The notes below the pieces were generated by a model, which saw nothing but the letters and a program-made list of their open reading frames with translations, was not told the DNA's origin and made no database searches. The position numbers and the translations under genes were made by a program. This document shows positions 34,975 through 43,433 of a DNA stretch of 61,383 bases, piece by piece (the stretch's first letter is position 1; every line of letters begins with the position of its first letter). Where the stretch lies: NCBI RefSeq assembly GCF_001939735.1, contig NZ_MJIL01000041.1, positions 1-61,383 on the forward strand, written 5' to 3'. This stretch comes from Photobacterium proteolyticum. GTDB lineage: Bacteria; Pseudomonadota; Gammaproteobacteria; Enterobacterales; Vibrionaceae.

Positions 34975-35297
34975 TTGCATTAACCTCCCTCCAATAGTCA
35001 AACCTGCTCGGCTGTTCTTTTTTGCTGTAAATTAGGCTTGAAAGGCAGTTGAGTACGTTGTGATACATCACTCCACTACCAGCTAACGCATTGATTGAGC
35101 CGAAGCTGTAAGTATAACATCGCAAGATTGAATGCTAATTGATTGATTTTCAAACACTCGGTTCGACAAACGCTTGTTGTTCAGGCTGCGCGTGCTAATC
35201 TGCCTACAGGTCAGTACTGATCCCAGTCTTGACATGACGAGGTCATGAAGAGTGGAATCAGTATTGGTATCAATAATAAGAAGGGTGAGGGAAGATC
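34975..35297. other. Intergenic region upstream of yceH
   Basis: A 323-base gap. Its main content is a long two-part stem-loop at 35215-35263 (listed separately), about 35 bases before the yceH start. The rest is unremarkable, with no terminator for the GGDEF gene and no coding frame. Confidence 0.5.
35215..35263 (+). promoter_or_regulatory. Structured leader candidate of yceH
   Basis: Outer stem TACTGATCCCA/TGGAATCAGTA (one mismatch) encloses an inner perfect stem CATGAC-GAG-GTCATG. Together they would form a compact 49-base hairpin in the 5' region of yceH. I do not recognise it as a known riboswitch. Confidence 0.4.
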
Positions 35298-35969
35298 ATG
35301 GATATTTGCTTTTCGCAGAATGAAGCGCGAGTGGTGGGTTGTTTGCTAGAGAAAGAAGTGACCACCCCGGATCAATACCCATTAACACTGAATGCATTGA
35401 CGACAGCATGTAACCAGAAAAGTAATCGAGATCCTGTGATGTCACTGGACGAAGCGACCGTGCTGGATACTGTTGAAGCGCTGAAAGCTAAACGCATTAT
35501 TCAGGAAGTCACGGCAGGTTTTGGTAGCCGTGTCGCTAAGTACCAGCACCGGTTTTGCAATACTGAATTCAGTACATTGCAGTTTACCAAGCAGGAGAAG
35601 GCTGCACTGTGTGTAATGTTGCTGCGTGGACCGCAAACACCTGGTGAGATCCGTACCAGAACGAACCGCCTGTGTGATCTTGCAGATGTAAAAGAGGCAG
35701 AAGCTGTACTAAATGGCCTGGCTGAACATAGCAAAGGTCCATATGTGGTGAAGCTGCCAAAAGAATCGGGCAAGCGTGATTTCCGTTACATGCATTTGTT
35801 CAGTGGTGAGGTTGATCTCGAAGCCTTGGCTGAGCAGGCTGCGGCGGCTCCGACTACGGGCGGTTCATCACCAACTTCTCAGCGCGTGGCAAAACTTGAA
35901 GAAGAGGTTGCTGCAATGAAAGAAGAGATAGCCGAGCTTAAAGAGCTGCTTGAATCATTGACATCTTAA
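35298..35969 (+). CDS. yceH: YceH family protein (DUF480/UPF0502)
   Basis: A 223-residue protein with two tandem winged-helix domains: residues about 5-80 (ARVVGCLLEKEVTTPDQYPLTLNALTTACNQKSNRDPV, the family signature) and about 95-165 (LCVMLLRGPQTPGEIRTRTNRLCDL). A C-terminal coiled coil follows (VAKLEEEVAAMKEEIAELKELLESL). Function is not established; DNA binding is likely from the fold. A GAGGG motif precedes the ATG and a terminator follows. Confidence 0.93.
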   Translation: MDICFSQNEARVVGCLLEKEVTTPDQYPLTLNALTTACNQKSNRDPVMSLDEATVLDTVEALKAKRIIQEVTAGFGSRVAKYQHRFCNTEFSTLQFTKQEKAALCVMLLRGPQTPGEIRTRTNRLCDLADVKEAEAVLNGLAEHSKGPYVVKLPKESGKRDFRYMHLFSGEVDLEALAEQAAAAPTTGGSSPTSQRVAKLEEEVAAMKEEIAELKELLESLTS

Positions 35970-36002
35970 GCGCAGAAATAATCGTGTAATTTACTAAAGT
36001 AT

Positions 36003-36026
36003 GGCTCAGCACTGGCTGAGCCTTTT
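36003..36026 (+). terminator. Rho-independent terminator after yceH
   Basis: GGCTCAGC-ACTG-GCTGAGCC stem followed by TTTTT. The next gene's ATG begins just 3 bases later. Confidence 0.85.
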
Positions 36027-36029
36027 TAT

Positions 36030-36377
36030 ATGATGAAACAAACAGATAATACTTCTCAGGCTGAACATACAGCAAAGCAGACTGATGCAGAGTGTAATAA
36101 AGCCGCACAATGGTCGGTCTACTTAATCAGAACCGCTTCAAATCAGCTTTATTGTGGTGTGACGACAGATGTTGAACGACGTCTAAACGAACATAGTGGT
36201 AGTAAGAAAGGGGCCAAGTACCTGAAAGGGAAAGGTCCATTAAATTTGGTCTGGTCTGAGCAAGTCGGTGATAAGAAAACGGCTATGCGGTTGGAGTACA
36301 GAATCAAAAGGTTGTCGAAAGCCAAGAAAGAGTCAATTATTAACCGTACCCTTAAAATCAATACACTATTGGAATAA
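36030..36377 (+). CDS. yhbQ: GIY-YIG domain protein, YhbQ family (UPF0213)
   Basis: A protein of up to 115 residues. Residues from about 27 form a compact GIY-YIG endonuclease-like domain: WSVYLIRTASNQLYCGVTTDVERRLNEH is close to E. coli YhbQ ([24 protein letters not shown]). The conserved Tyr/Tyr and Arg are present; the cognate activity in DNA repair is poorly known. The first 26 residues are a polar lead unlike YhbQ. The ATG lies at the very end of a terminator T-run with no ribosome-binding site, so the real start may be later or the gene needs readthrough. Confidence 0.8.
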   Translation: MMKQTDNTSQAEHTAKQTDAECNKAAQWSVYLIRTASNQLYCGVTTDVERRLNEHSGSKKGAKYLKGKGPLNLVWSEQVGDKKTAMRLEYRIKRLSKAKKESIINRTLKINTLLE

Positions 36378-36479
36378 AACATTGTTTTAAATCTGAGTGC
36401 TAGATCACGAAAATCACACAGCACAATAGCAGTAATCACGTATCATGGAGTTAATAGTAAGTATGATAGGTTAATAGCT

Positions 36480-36932
36480 GTGTTCATTAGAACTTGGTGT
36501 TTTGGTTTTTCGTTAATTTTTGCCTCATTGGTAGCTCAGGCCTCAGAGGTGACGACCACTCCTAGTCCGAGAGGGCAAAGAGATGTGTTGAAAGATAAGC
36601 TAGTCGGGATATATACGACATATCAACTCAGAGGAACTCTGATTCAAGGCTGCAACCGGCTCGAAAATAGTATAAGTACAGATGTTCGAACAGCCTTTGA
36701 TGATTATGCCATAGTAGCCAAAGATTATATCTTGGAGGGTAAAAGGCTGCTAAATGAAGAGTTATCTGCTGTAGATGTGGTCGAATGGGAAACGTTACTG
36801 GCTAAAGCCGGAAATCACTACAAGCAAAAGTTCAACCAGTTGACACTGACAGAGCTGAAGCAAGAATGTCAGCAGCTGGCAAGAGAAATGACCACCATTA
36901 ACAAGCAAGTTATTGCTTTGAAAAGCCAATAG
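36480..36932 (+). CDS. Secreted or periplasmic protein, function unknown
   Basis: A 150-residue protein starting with GTG. It has a good signal peptide (WCFGFSLIFASLVAQAS) and a mostly helical mature part with two cysteines (LIQGCNRLEN and LKQECQQLA) that could form a disulfide. No known domain is recognised. It lies alone in the plus direction, 60 bases before yaeQ. Confidence 0.65.
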   Translation: MFIRTWCFGFSLIFASLVAQASEVTTTPSPRGQRDVLKDKLVGIYTTYQLRGTLIQGCNRLENSISTDVRTAFDDYAIVAKDYILEGKRLLNEELSAVDVVEWETLLAKAGNHYKQKFNQLTLTELKQECQQLAREMTTINKQVIALKSQ

Positions 36933-36993
36933 AAATTGAACTCTAGTCTTATTCTTACTACACTTCAGGCATCTTAAAATCAGGTGTTTTGTT

Positions 36994-37536
36994 ATGGCAC
37001 AGAAAGCCACCATTTATAAGGCCCAGTTCAATGTCGCTGATCTGGACCGTCACGTTTATATTGATAAATCGCACACATTAGCATGCCATCCTTCAGAAAC
37101 AATCCAGCGATTTATGCTACGACTTGTTGCCTGGGGGTTGAATGCTGATGAAGAGCTGCAATTTACCAAAGGGCTATCAGAAACCGACGAGCCTGATCTG
37201 TGGACCAAGAACCTCAGTGATGAGATTGAGCTATGGATTGAGCTAGGTCTACCGGAAGAGAAGCGTTATCGTAAGGCTTCCCACCGTTCGCAGCAGGTTA
37301 TTATTTTTGCCTATGGTGATAATGCTGCCTCGGTCTGGTGGCAGCAAAACAAGAGCAAGATCACTCAATATGCGAACGTTTCAGTCGTTTTCATCAACGA
37401 TGAAACATTAGCCGAGCTGGAAGCGATGGTTGAGCGTACGATGCAGCTTCAACTGACTATTGAGGGAGAGCAGGGTTGGCTAAGCTCGGGTGAAGCCAGC
37501 TGTAACATCGTCCCGGACTGGTGGCATCGCGTCTAA
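36994..37536 (+). CDS. yaeQ: YaeQ family protein
   Basis: A 180-residue protein matching YaeQ throughout: N-terminal ATIYKAQFNVADLDRHVYIDKSHTLACHPSET, then WGLNADEELQFTKGLSETDEPDLW and the tail LSSGEASCNIVPDWWHR. YaeQ has a PD-(D/E)XK nuclease-like fold but its activity is not settled. Single gene with no apparent operon partner. Confidence 0.95.
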   Translation: MAQKATIYKAQFNVADLDRHVYIDKSHTLACHPSETIQRFMLRLVAWGLNADEELQFTKGLSETDEPDLWTKNLSDEIELWIELGLPEEKRYRKASHRSQQVIIFAYGDNAASVWWQQNKSKITQYANVSVVFINDETLAELEAMVERTMQLQLTIEGEQGWLSSGEASCNIVPDWWHRV

Positions 37537-37597
37537 CCAGATCTCAAAGCGGTATTCGCTGATATTGTCATGCTAACTTCATTCTAGCTGTGCAAAG

Positions 37598-37630
37598 TAA
37601 TACCCAAACTACCTCAATATGCTGGATTCA
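37598..37630. repeat. Degenerate copy of the dispersed palindromic repeat
   Basis: TAATACCCAAACTACCTCAATATGCTGGATTCA matches the left half of the repeat at 5405-5462 with several changes; the right half is absent. Confidence 0.7.
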
Positions 37631-37666
37631 TAGTGGGTCCAGCGGTTTCAGTTCAAGGACGGATAT

Positions 37667-38317
37667 ATGGCATCACAGGTTCACTCTCTGGCTAAGAAAG
37701 TCTGGAACTACCACTTACTCAATGATCAGCTTGAGAAAAGTGATTGTATTTTTGTTCTGTGCAGTAACGATATTCGTGTAGCCGAGCATGCAGCAAAGTT
37801 GTACCTAGATGGTTACGCACCTTATATTGTCTTTTCTGGCGGAGTCGGCGAACTAACGAGCGGTATGTTCAGTGGGTCGGAAGCTGAAGCGTTTGCCTTG
37901 GTTGCTGCAGATATGGGTGTACCCAAAGAATCTATTCTTATTGAACCCCAATCGACGAATACCGGTGAAAACATTCTTTTTACCAAGGCGCTATTGGAAG
38001 AAAAGGGGCTTGACCCTACAACGCTGATATTGGTTCAGAAGCCATTTATGGAGAGAAGAACCTACGCTACATTTATGCAGCAGTGGCCTGTCAAGCAAGT
38101 GATGGTGACATCGCCGCCTATCAGTTTCGATGAGTATCCAAATGAACTGATCACCTACAGCGATGTAATAAACGTTATGGTGGGCGATCTGCAGCGAATC
38201 AAAGAATACCCAGTGCTGGGGTATTCAATGCCTCAAGATATTCCTGACGATGTCTGGCAAGCATTTGAGTCGCTGGTCGAGTTGGGTTTCAACGAGCATT
38301 TAATTAATTCTCAGTAA
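37667..38317 (+). CDS. ydcF: YdcF-like protein (DUF218 / ElyC-SanA-YdcF superfamily)
   Basis: A 216-residue protein of the DUF218 family. Characteristic pieces are IFVLCSNDIRVAEHAAKLY, PYIVFSGGVGELTSG, SEAEAFALVAADMGVPKESILIEPQSTNTGENILFTK and LVQKPFMERRTYAT. In E. coli YdcF binds S-adenosylmethionine; enzymatic function is unknown. Without a signal peptide it should stay in the cytoplasm. An AAGGA site lies 8 bases before the ATG. Slightly shorter than E. coli YdcF (266). Confidence 0.85.
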   Translation: MASQVHSLAKKVWNYHLLNDQLEKSDCIFVLCSNDIRVAEHAAKLYLDGYAPYIVFSGGVGELTSGMFSGSEAEAFALVAADMGVPKESILIEPQSTNTGENILFTKALLEEKGLDPTTLILVQKPFMERRTYATFMQQWPVKQVMVTSPPISFDEYPNELITYSDVINVMVGDLQRIKEYPVLGYSMPQDIPDDVWQAFESLVELGFNEHLINSQ

Positions 38318-38720
38318 CCAGTATTATAGATTTTTATTTTGGGCCTGTATGTTGTGGGCCCCACAGTGGTCATTCAAGTACTGAGTAAAATGTTTTTTAG
38401 AAAATAATGTTCAGATTTCGGTCAATATCCATTGTTGTTGTGAACGATGCCAATTTTGTAATGCTGACTATCCAGCAAGTTATTCATTAACTTGTTCAAT
38501 TGATCTACACTTTTTGAAAAAACGTTTTCCACCATTCTTCCATTGTTCATCAGTACCATTGATATGTAGAGTGGCTGATTTTATGTGAGACAAAGAATAC
38601 ATAGATATTACACACCCTTACAATATTTTGTAATATCATATGATATTATCCGCCCGAAGCAGTTTTATAACTATTTATACAATAATTATATTTTAGAAGT
38701 TTACTATTCAGGTGTTACCA
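38318..38720. other. AT-rich intergenic region before the fusion gene
   Basis: About 400 bases, clearly more AT-rich than its surroundings from 38560 on. It includes an 18-base perfect palindrome at 38631-38648. No gene-like frame is seen. Confidence 0.55.
38631..38648. promoter_or_regulatory. 18-base perfect palindrome upstream of the fusion gene
   Basis: TAATATCATATGATATTA, a perfect inverted repeat 72 bases before the start codon. It could be an operator. Low sequence complexity makes chance occurrence possible. Confidence 0.35.
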
Positions 38721-40523
38721 ATGGTTTATAGAAGTCTCTCATATAAGGCTAGATTGATTAAGTACCTGCTTTTAAGAAAGATCAGTTCACAAAAGCACGC
38801 TCTATCTCAGAACTTTAAGCTGGTAAGGCTTTATGCAAGGCTTGGCGATTATAGTAAGGCGGTTAAATATGCAGAAGAACTTTTTTATGAAGGGGGGAGA
38901 AAGGACTATTATTTTGTCCTAATGAACCTTTATATAATGACTAATAGATATGAAGCACTTTCAGATTTAGAGAAACAAAACCAGTATACTTCTGAAGGTG
39001 ATAGCAATCTAATTGATCTTATTACTAACCTTAATAATAACTTATGCGATATTGATAAAGTTACCTTTATCAAAAACTATATATTAAGTAAAGGAGCCAC
39101 TCCATCACTCATCCATGTAACGGGTAAGGGAAGCTTTCTGAAAAGAAAATCTTATCAAGAAAAAGAGTTGTTAAAGAATAGTCAACTTTATATCGGTGAG
39201 AGAGCCCAATGGAGCAGGAATAATACAGCCCCTAGTTACATCAAAGGTCTGTATTCAGACAGTAAAAACACCAATTATAATGAGTTGTTTAGCTACAGCA
39301 CTCCAATTATAAGGGCAACAAAAGTTTTACTTTCAGATTTTGAGAATACGGTTGTTTCTGTTCGGAATGGATTGCGTACAACAGTATGTCAACCTGAAAA
39401 ATCAAATCGAAAAATTATTTTCTTTGGTTCTTCAACAACCTTCTCTGTTGGTATGAGTGACGAAGAGACACTAGTTAGTGGCGTACAAAAGCAAATTAAC
39501 AAAGTCTATACAGATACAAAGGTGGAGAACCATGGTGTTCTAGGCATGAATTTGCTGTTAGCAATGAATAACCTGGTGCAAACAGATATACAGCCTAATG
39601 ATATTGTTGTTTTCTTTGACTTCGATGAATTCACAAGAATTAAAGATGATTGTATAACTAAATTAGACTTAAATAGATTGAATAGAGGTGATGATTTTTT
39701 CCTTGATTTGACAAAAAAACAATGTCACTTTTCACCGAAAGGCAATCAAATCTTAGCAGAAACGATAACAAGTGACATCCTTCTTCCTCTACTGGAAAGA
39801 AGTACTCGTTCAACGAAAGCCATTAACCTAGATAATAGAGTGTTAGATGTATTAGAAAAGTTTAAGTATTTTTTATATAAACAGACGGCTCAAGCTCTCG
39901 AGTCTAGTGAGATGAAAATCTATCTTGATCTGCTTAATAAACATGTTCCTAACCCAGATTTGGATATTGGCAGCGTGGCAGTCAATTGCAATCCTATAAC
40001 TAATGGACACTTGCATTTGATAGAGTACGCAGCGAAGCAAGTAGATAAACTTTTTATCTTTGTTATAGAAGAAGATAAGTCGTTCTTTAAGTTTGAAGAT
40101 CGGCTGAAATTAGTTTCAGAAAGCACAAAACATATCGATAACGTAACTGTTCTTCGTGGTGGTAAGTTTATTTGTACGGAGCTGACCTACCCTGATTACT
40201 TTGATAAAGAGACCACTGAAACAAAAGCAGATGCCTCAATGGAGGCATGGTTTTTTTGTGAGTATATTGCTAAGAAGTTAAACATTAGTACGATTTTTCT
40301 GGGTGATGAGCCAAAGTGCAAGATCACTAAGCAGTACAATGAGAAAATGCAAGAGTTGTTACCTATTTATAATATTGACGTTAAAATTATCGATAGGATT
40401 TCTACAAATGGTGAAGTGATTAGTGCATCAACAGTACGTAAATATCTACTGAATAAAGAATTCAAAGAAATTAGAGAAATGGTTCCAGAGCCTACCTATC
40501 TATTTTTAAGGGAGAATTACTAG
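38721..40523 (+). CDS. Large multidomain protein: TPR-like, SGNH-hydrolase-like, CitC-type nucleotidyltransferase
   Basis: A 600-residue protein of unusual make-up (numbering from ATG 38721). Residues about 25-115 are helical TPR-like repeats (VRLYARLGDYSKAVKYAEELF). Residues about 230-360 look like an SGNH/GDSL hydrolase: IIFFGSSTTFSVG with the Ser nucleophile, VENHGVLGMN, and a final His in CHFSPKGNQILAE; the Asp normally three residues before that His is a Lys. Residues about 415-600 resemble the C-terminal part of citrate lyase ligase (CitC): VAVNCNPITNGHLHLIEYAA holds the (T/H)xGH nucleotidyltransferase motif, VIEEDKSFFKFEDRL and ISASTVRKYLL follow. The GNAT domain of true CitC is missing and no citrate lyase genes are nearby. 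Codon use and base composition are AT-richer than neighbours, suggesting transfer. ATG 38721 has an AGGTG site six bases upstream. Confidence 0.75.
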   Translation: MVYRSLSYKARLIKYLLLRKISSQKHALSQNFKLVRLYARLGDYSKAVKYAEELFYEGGRKDYYFVLMNLYIMTNRYEALSDLEKQNQYTSEGDSNLIDLITNLNNNLCDIDKVTFIKNYILSKGATPSLIHVTGKGSFLKRKSYQEKELLKNSQLYIGERAQWSRNNTAPSYIKGLYSDSKNTNYNELFSYSTPIIRATKVLLSDFENTVVSVRNGLRTTVCQPEKSNRKIIFFGSSTTFSVGMSDEETLVSGVQKQINKVYTDTKVENHGVLGMNLLLAMNNLVQTDIQPNDIVVFFDFDEFTRIKDDCITKLDLNRLNRGDDFFLDLTKKQCHFSPKGNQILAETITSDILLPLLERSTRSTKAINLDNRVLDVLEKFKYFLYKQTAQALESSEMKIYLDLLNKHVPNPDLDIGSVAVNCNPITNGHLHLIEYAAKQVDKLFIFVIEEDKSFFKFEDRLKLVSESTKHIDNVTVLRGGKFICTELTYPDYFDKETTETKADASMEAWFFCEYIAKKLNISTIFLGDEPKCKITKQYNEKMQELLPIYNIDVKIIDRISTNGEVISASTVRKYLLNKEFKEIREMVPEPTYLFLRENY

Positions 40524-40570
40524 TCTTTTTTGATACTGACATAAAAATACAATGTAATTACTTGAGCGAG

Positions 40571-40598
40571 AAAACACCGATATTTATCGGTGTTTTTT
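40571..40598. terminator. Bidirectional terminator
   Basis: AAAACACCGATA/TATCGGTGTTTTTT hairpin between the fusion gene and the convergent glutathione transferase gene. Confidence 0.9.
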
Positions 40599-40704
40599 AA
40601 CTAAACAGAGCAGTTGTGTCGTATGCAGGAGATGTTCGCTTGAAAGTTTAGGTTTCTGTGCACTGTAATAGAAATCCGATGAAGAGCAACAGACCCTGCC
40701 TTAG

Positions 40705-41373
40705 TTATCGGGTCACCATTTTTCTAATTTCAGCAGCCTTTTCTTCGTCACTCAGTTCTGATGGCGGTGGAACAAGAATACCTTTCTGGCAAGCTGGGCG
40801 TTCGGCAAGCTCATTGAGCCAGCGTTGCAGATGCTCCAGGCCGTCGATATCAATTCCGCTCCATTCATAGATTCGAACCCATGGCCAGGTTGCCATATCA
40901 GCGATGGTATATTCATCACCTGCAAGATAGGCATGTTTGGCTAGCTGTTTATCCATGACCTCGAACAAGCGACGGCCTTCGTGCTGGTATCTTTCTATTG
41001 CTGCCGGAATGGTCTCCGGAAAATAACGATAGAACACATTTGCCTGCCCCATCATTGGTCCCACACCGCCCATCTGAAACATCAGCCATTGAATAACCTG
41101 AGAGCGCTTTTTAGGATCCTCAGGCAAGAACTTTCCAGTTTTTTCTGCCAGATACAATAAGATGGCACCGGATTCAAAAACCGCGAAGTTGTCGTTTTCT
41201 GTGTCTACGATAGCTGGAATTCGACCGTTTGGGTTAATGGCGGTAAATTCTGGCAGTTTTTGTTCCGCCTCCATCAGGTCGAGTGGGTGGACTCGGTATT
41301 CAAGTCCCATTTCTTCCAGCGCAATAGAGATTTTATGGCCGTTTGGCGTGGCTGCTGTGTATAGATCTATCAT
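40705..41373 (-). CDS. Nu-class glutathione transferase / disulfide-bond oxidoreductase (YfcG-YghU type)
   Basis: A 222-residue protein very like E. coli Yfc[33 protein letters not shown] (thioredoxin-fold domain with the TPNG active-site segment), [36 protein letters not shown], and the helical domain with the signature [16 protein letters not shown]. Nu-class enzymes bind two glutathiones and reduce disulfides. It is second in an operon 11 bases after another GST gene and divergent from a TetR regulator. Confidence 0.9.
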   Translation of the reverse strand: MIDLYTAATPNGHKISIALEEMGLEYRVHPLDLMEAEQKLPEFTAINPNGRIPAIVDTENDNFAVFESGAILLYLAEKTGKFLPEDPKKRSQVIQWLMFQMGGVGPMMGQANVFYRYFPETIPAAIERYQHEGRRLFEVMDKQLAKHAYLAGDEYTIADMATWPWVRIYEWSGIDIDGLEHLQRWLNELAERPACQKGILVPPPSELSDEEKAAEIRKMVTR

Positions 41374-41384
41374 ATTAATTCCTT

Positions 41385-41996
41385 TTAGCTTTTAACGGAG
41401 GGACGGGCGCTAACTAGCTGATACCAACGTTGTAAGTTTGGTAAGTTTTCATCGATATGGATTTCTAGATTTTTCATGAAATCGCATAATATGACTGCAG
41501 TAATGTCAGCAATACTGAAACTGTCACCGGCAACATAGGTTGTTTTCGAAAGTTGTTTCTCAAGCGTAGGTAGGAAATCAACTAAGCGCTGGCGAGATTC
41601 TTCTCCCCAGGCCGTTATGCAGTTTTCTCTGTCTTGATAGATGCCGCTGATGTTACGGAAGGCTTGCATTGCCACCAGCAGACCGCGTAGTTCAACCAGG
41701 CGTTGCCACATTTCAATTTGGGCTTTCTCGAGTGCGCTGTTACCGAAGAGTGACTGTTCTGTCGGGAAGGCTTCATCAAAATAGCGACAAATTGCGACAG
41801 ATTCGCAGATTGTTGTGCCGTCATCGAGCTCAAGTACAGGTATCTGCCCATTGAGACTTATTGCCCTGAATGTTTCGCTGAGGTTTTCGCCCCCACGAAT
41901 GTCGACTTGCTGACGTTCAACATCAATTCCTATTTCGGCCAGAAAAATACTGACTCGGCGAGCACTTGGTGCTGGTCCTAGTTCATAAATTTTCAT
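41385..41996 (-). CDS. Glutathione S-transferase family protein
   Basis: A 203-residue GST. The thioredoxin-like N-terminal domain reads [29 protein letters not shown], then [29 protein letters not shown] (the cis-Pro and Ser that hold glutathione), followed by an all-helical domain with the N-capping motif [14 protein letters not shown]. Subclass is not assigned. It is first in the GST operon, 11 bases ahead of the second gene. The control region shared with the TetR gene suggests regulation by that repressor. Confidence 0.88.
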   Translation of the reverse strand: MKIYELGPAPSARRVSIFLAEIGIDVERQQVDIRGGENLSETFRAISLNGQIPVLELDDGTTICESVAICRYFDEAFPTEQSLFGNSALEKAQIEMWQRLVELRGLLVAMQAFRNISGIYQDRENCITAWGEESRQRLVDFLPTLEKQLSKTTYVAGDSFSIADITAVILCDFMKNLEIHIDENLPNLQRWYQLVSARPSVKS

Positions 41997-42013
41997 TACA
42001 CTTCCTTTATCTG

Positions 42014-42055
42014 AACGATCGTTTAGTTTAAAATCTACTCAATAACGGAACGATC
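42014..42055. promoter_or_regulatory. Probable TetR operator region
   Basis: Two copies of GAACGATC (42013-42020 and 42048-42055) lie in the 99 bases between the divergent GST operon and the TetR gene. The first is part of a perfect palindrome AACGATCGTT (42014-42023). Their spacing suits two repressor dimers covering both promoters. Confidence 0.5.
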
Positions 42056-42095
42056 AGTCAAGTATGATTTGATCTTTTTTTGGCGAGGAATAGGA

Positions 42096-42695
42096 ATGGC
42101 CAGATCGAAGAATTTTGACCGCGAGGAAAAACTGCTATTAGCGATGGAGCTCTTTTGGCAAAAAGGCTACTCGGAAACCTCTGTTGCAGACCTTGTTAAT
42201 CACCTTGGAATAAATCGGTTCAGCCTTTACAACACGTATACCGACAAGGAGTCGTTGTATCGGGAAGCGCTGAACTATTACCTGAAAAAAATATCATTTC
42301 CGATGCTTTCAGATAGTTTGTCTGCCGATGCGGGTTACCAGGACATTGTTGCATATCTGACATGCTTCGCCGATTTGCAACGGGAGCAAAAATGCGGTTG
42401 TTTTATGCAGAATGCCATTTTGGAGCGGGCATACAGTGATAATGAAGTGCTGGAAGCCGGAAGTCTGCTTTATCAGACGCTATCAGATAGCTTTAAGAAT
42501 GCGATTGAAAATGCGCAGCGACAGGGAGAGCTGAATACAAGTGTTGAACCGGCGAGGCTTAGCCATTTCTTGGTGATGCAGATGCAGGGAATAAGAGTAC
42601 TGGGGAAAGCTCGGCAATACGAAATGATTGATGATGCCCTGTCTGTGTTACTGACTATGCTTGATGGACAAAAAGTATCAGGTGCCTGCGAATAG
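42096..42695 (+). CDS. TetR-family transcriptional regulator
   Basis: A 199-residue regulator. The HTH is canonical: FDREEKLLLAMELFWQKGYSETSVADLVNHLGINRFSLYNTYTDKESLYREALNYYL. The ligand domain (CGCFMQNAILE..., VMQMQGIRVLGKARQ) resembles repressors of the AcrR/TetR_C group that act on oxidative or electrophile-stress genes. Start 42096 follows GGCGAGGAATAGG; an upstream frame to 42069 is unlikely. The stop codon lies inside the loop of the terminator of the opposite thi operon. Confidence 0.85.
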   Translation: MARSKNFDREEKLLLAMELFWQKGYSETSVADLVNHLGINRFSLYNTYTDKESLYREALNYYLKKISFPMLSDSLSADAGYQDIVAYLTCFADLQREQKCGCFMQNAILERAYSDNEVLEAGSLLYQTLSDSFKNAIENAQRQGELNTSVEPARLSHFLVMQMQGIRVLGKARQYEMIDDALSVLLTMLDGQKVSGACE

Positions 42696-42707
42696 GCACC
42701 TGATACT
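42674..42707 (-). terminator. Terminator of the thiamine operon, overlapping the TetR 3' end
   Basis: TATCAGGTGCC/GGCACCTGATA stem; the minus strand then reads ACTTTTTG, a U-run suited to ending the tenA transcript. Confidence 0.75.
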
Positions 42708-42731
42708 GATAAGAATTGTTGAATGCTCGAA

Positions 42732-43400
42732 TTAGCTATCAGAAGCGTTCAGGCCTTGTTGCCAAAAGGCAACCTCCATACGAGTCGCTGTTTTAAAGAT
42801 TTCGCACAGTCTTTGACCGCGTTGGCTGCCTAGCGGAATTTCAGCCAACATCTCATCAAGGCGCTCAATTGTGTCGCGTACACCAGACTGGAACTCTTCA
42901 CCGCTGTATAGTTGGATCCAGCTTTGGTAAGGGTTACCGTCAAGTTTTGTTTCAGGCCAGTTAAGGAGCTGAGTGCCGATCTCTGCATAACCGATTGCAC
43001 AGGGGGCGAGGGCGGCAAAGAGATCAACACGATCTCCGGCCATCCCTGTATCAAGCACATAGCGGGTGTAGCTGACAGTACCAAAGTCCTCCGGTTCGCC
43101 TTCCATATCCGACTCAGTCAAACCCCATTTCGCGCAGTATTCGACGTGATGGGACATCTCGGAATCAAGCAAAGCCGTCAGGCTTGGCAACGGCTCACGC
43201 ATTTCAGCAAGGGTACGCCCCTTGAAGATCGCAAGTGCGTAGGCTCGGGCATAGTGTTTGAGGAATAAAAAGTCCTGCTTAAGATAATGAAGGTAGGCAC
43301 TTTTATTTAGTTCACCTTTAGCCAGTTGAGTAACAAAGCTATGTTCGGTGTAAGCCTGCCAGTCTTGCTGGCAGGCTTTGATAAGGTCTTGATGATTCAC
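42732..43400 (-). CDS. tenA: TenA, aminopyrimidine aminohydrolase (thiamine salvage)
   Basis: A 222-residue all-helical enzyme. The active-site Cys and Glu of class TenA_C are in AALAPCAIGYAEIGTQL, with the Asp/Tyr region HYLKQDFLFLKHYARAYALA and the final Glu in TRMEVAFWQQGL. TenA hydrolyses formylaminopyrimidine or aminopyrimidine to HMP, recycling degraded thiamine. It is last in the thiD-thiZ-thiX-thiY-tenA operon, 33 bases after thiY, controlled by a TPP riboswitch. Confidence 0.93.
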   Translation of the reverse strand: MNHQDLIKACQQDWQAYTEHSFVTQLAKGELNKSAYLHYLKQDFLFLKHYARAYALAIFKGRTLAEMREPLPSLTALLDSEMSHHVEYCAKWGLTESDMEGEPEDFGTVSYTRYVLDTGMAGDRVDLFAALAPCAIGYAEIGTQLLNWPETKLDGNPYQSWIQLYSGEEFQSGVRDTIERLDEMLAEIPLGSQRGQRLCEIFKTATRMEVAFWQQGLNASDS

Positions 43401-43433
43401 TGGGAGTCCTTGTTAAATAGAGCCATGAAGTGA

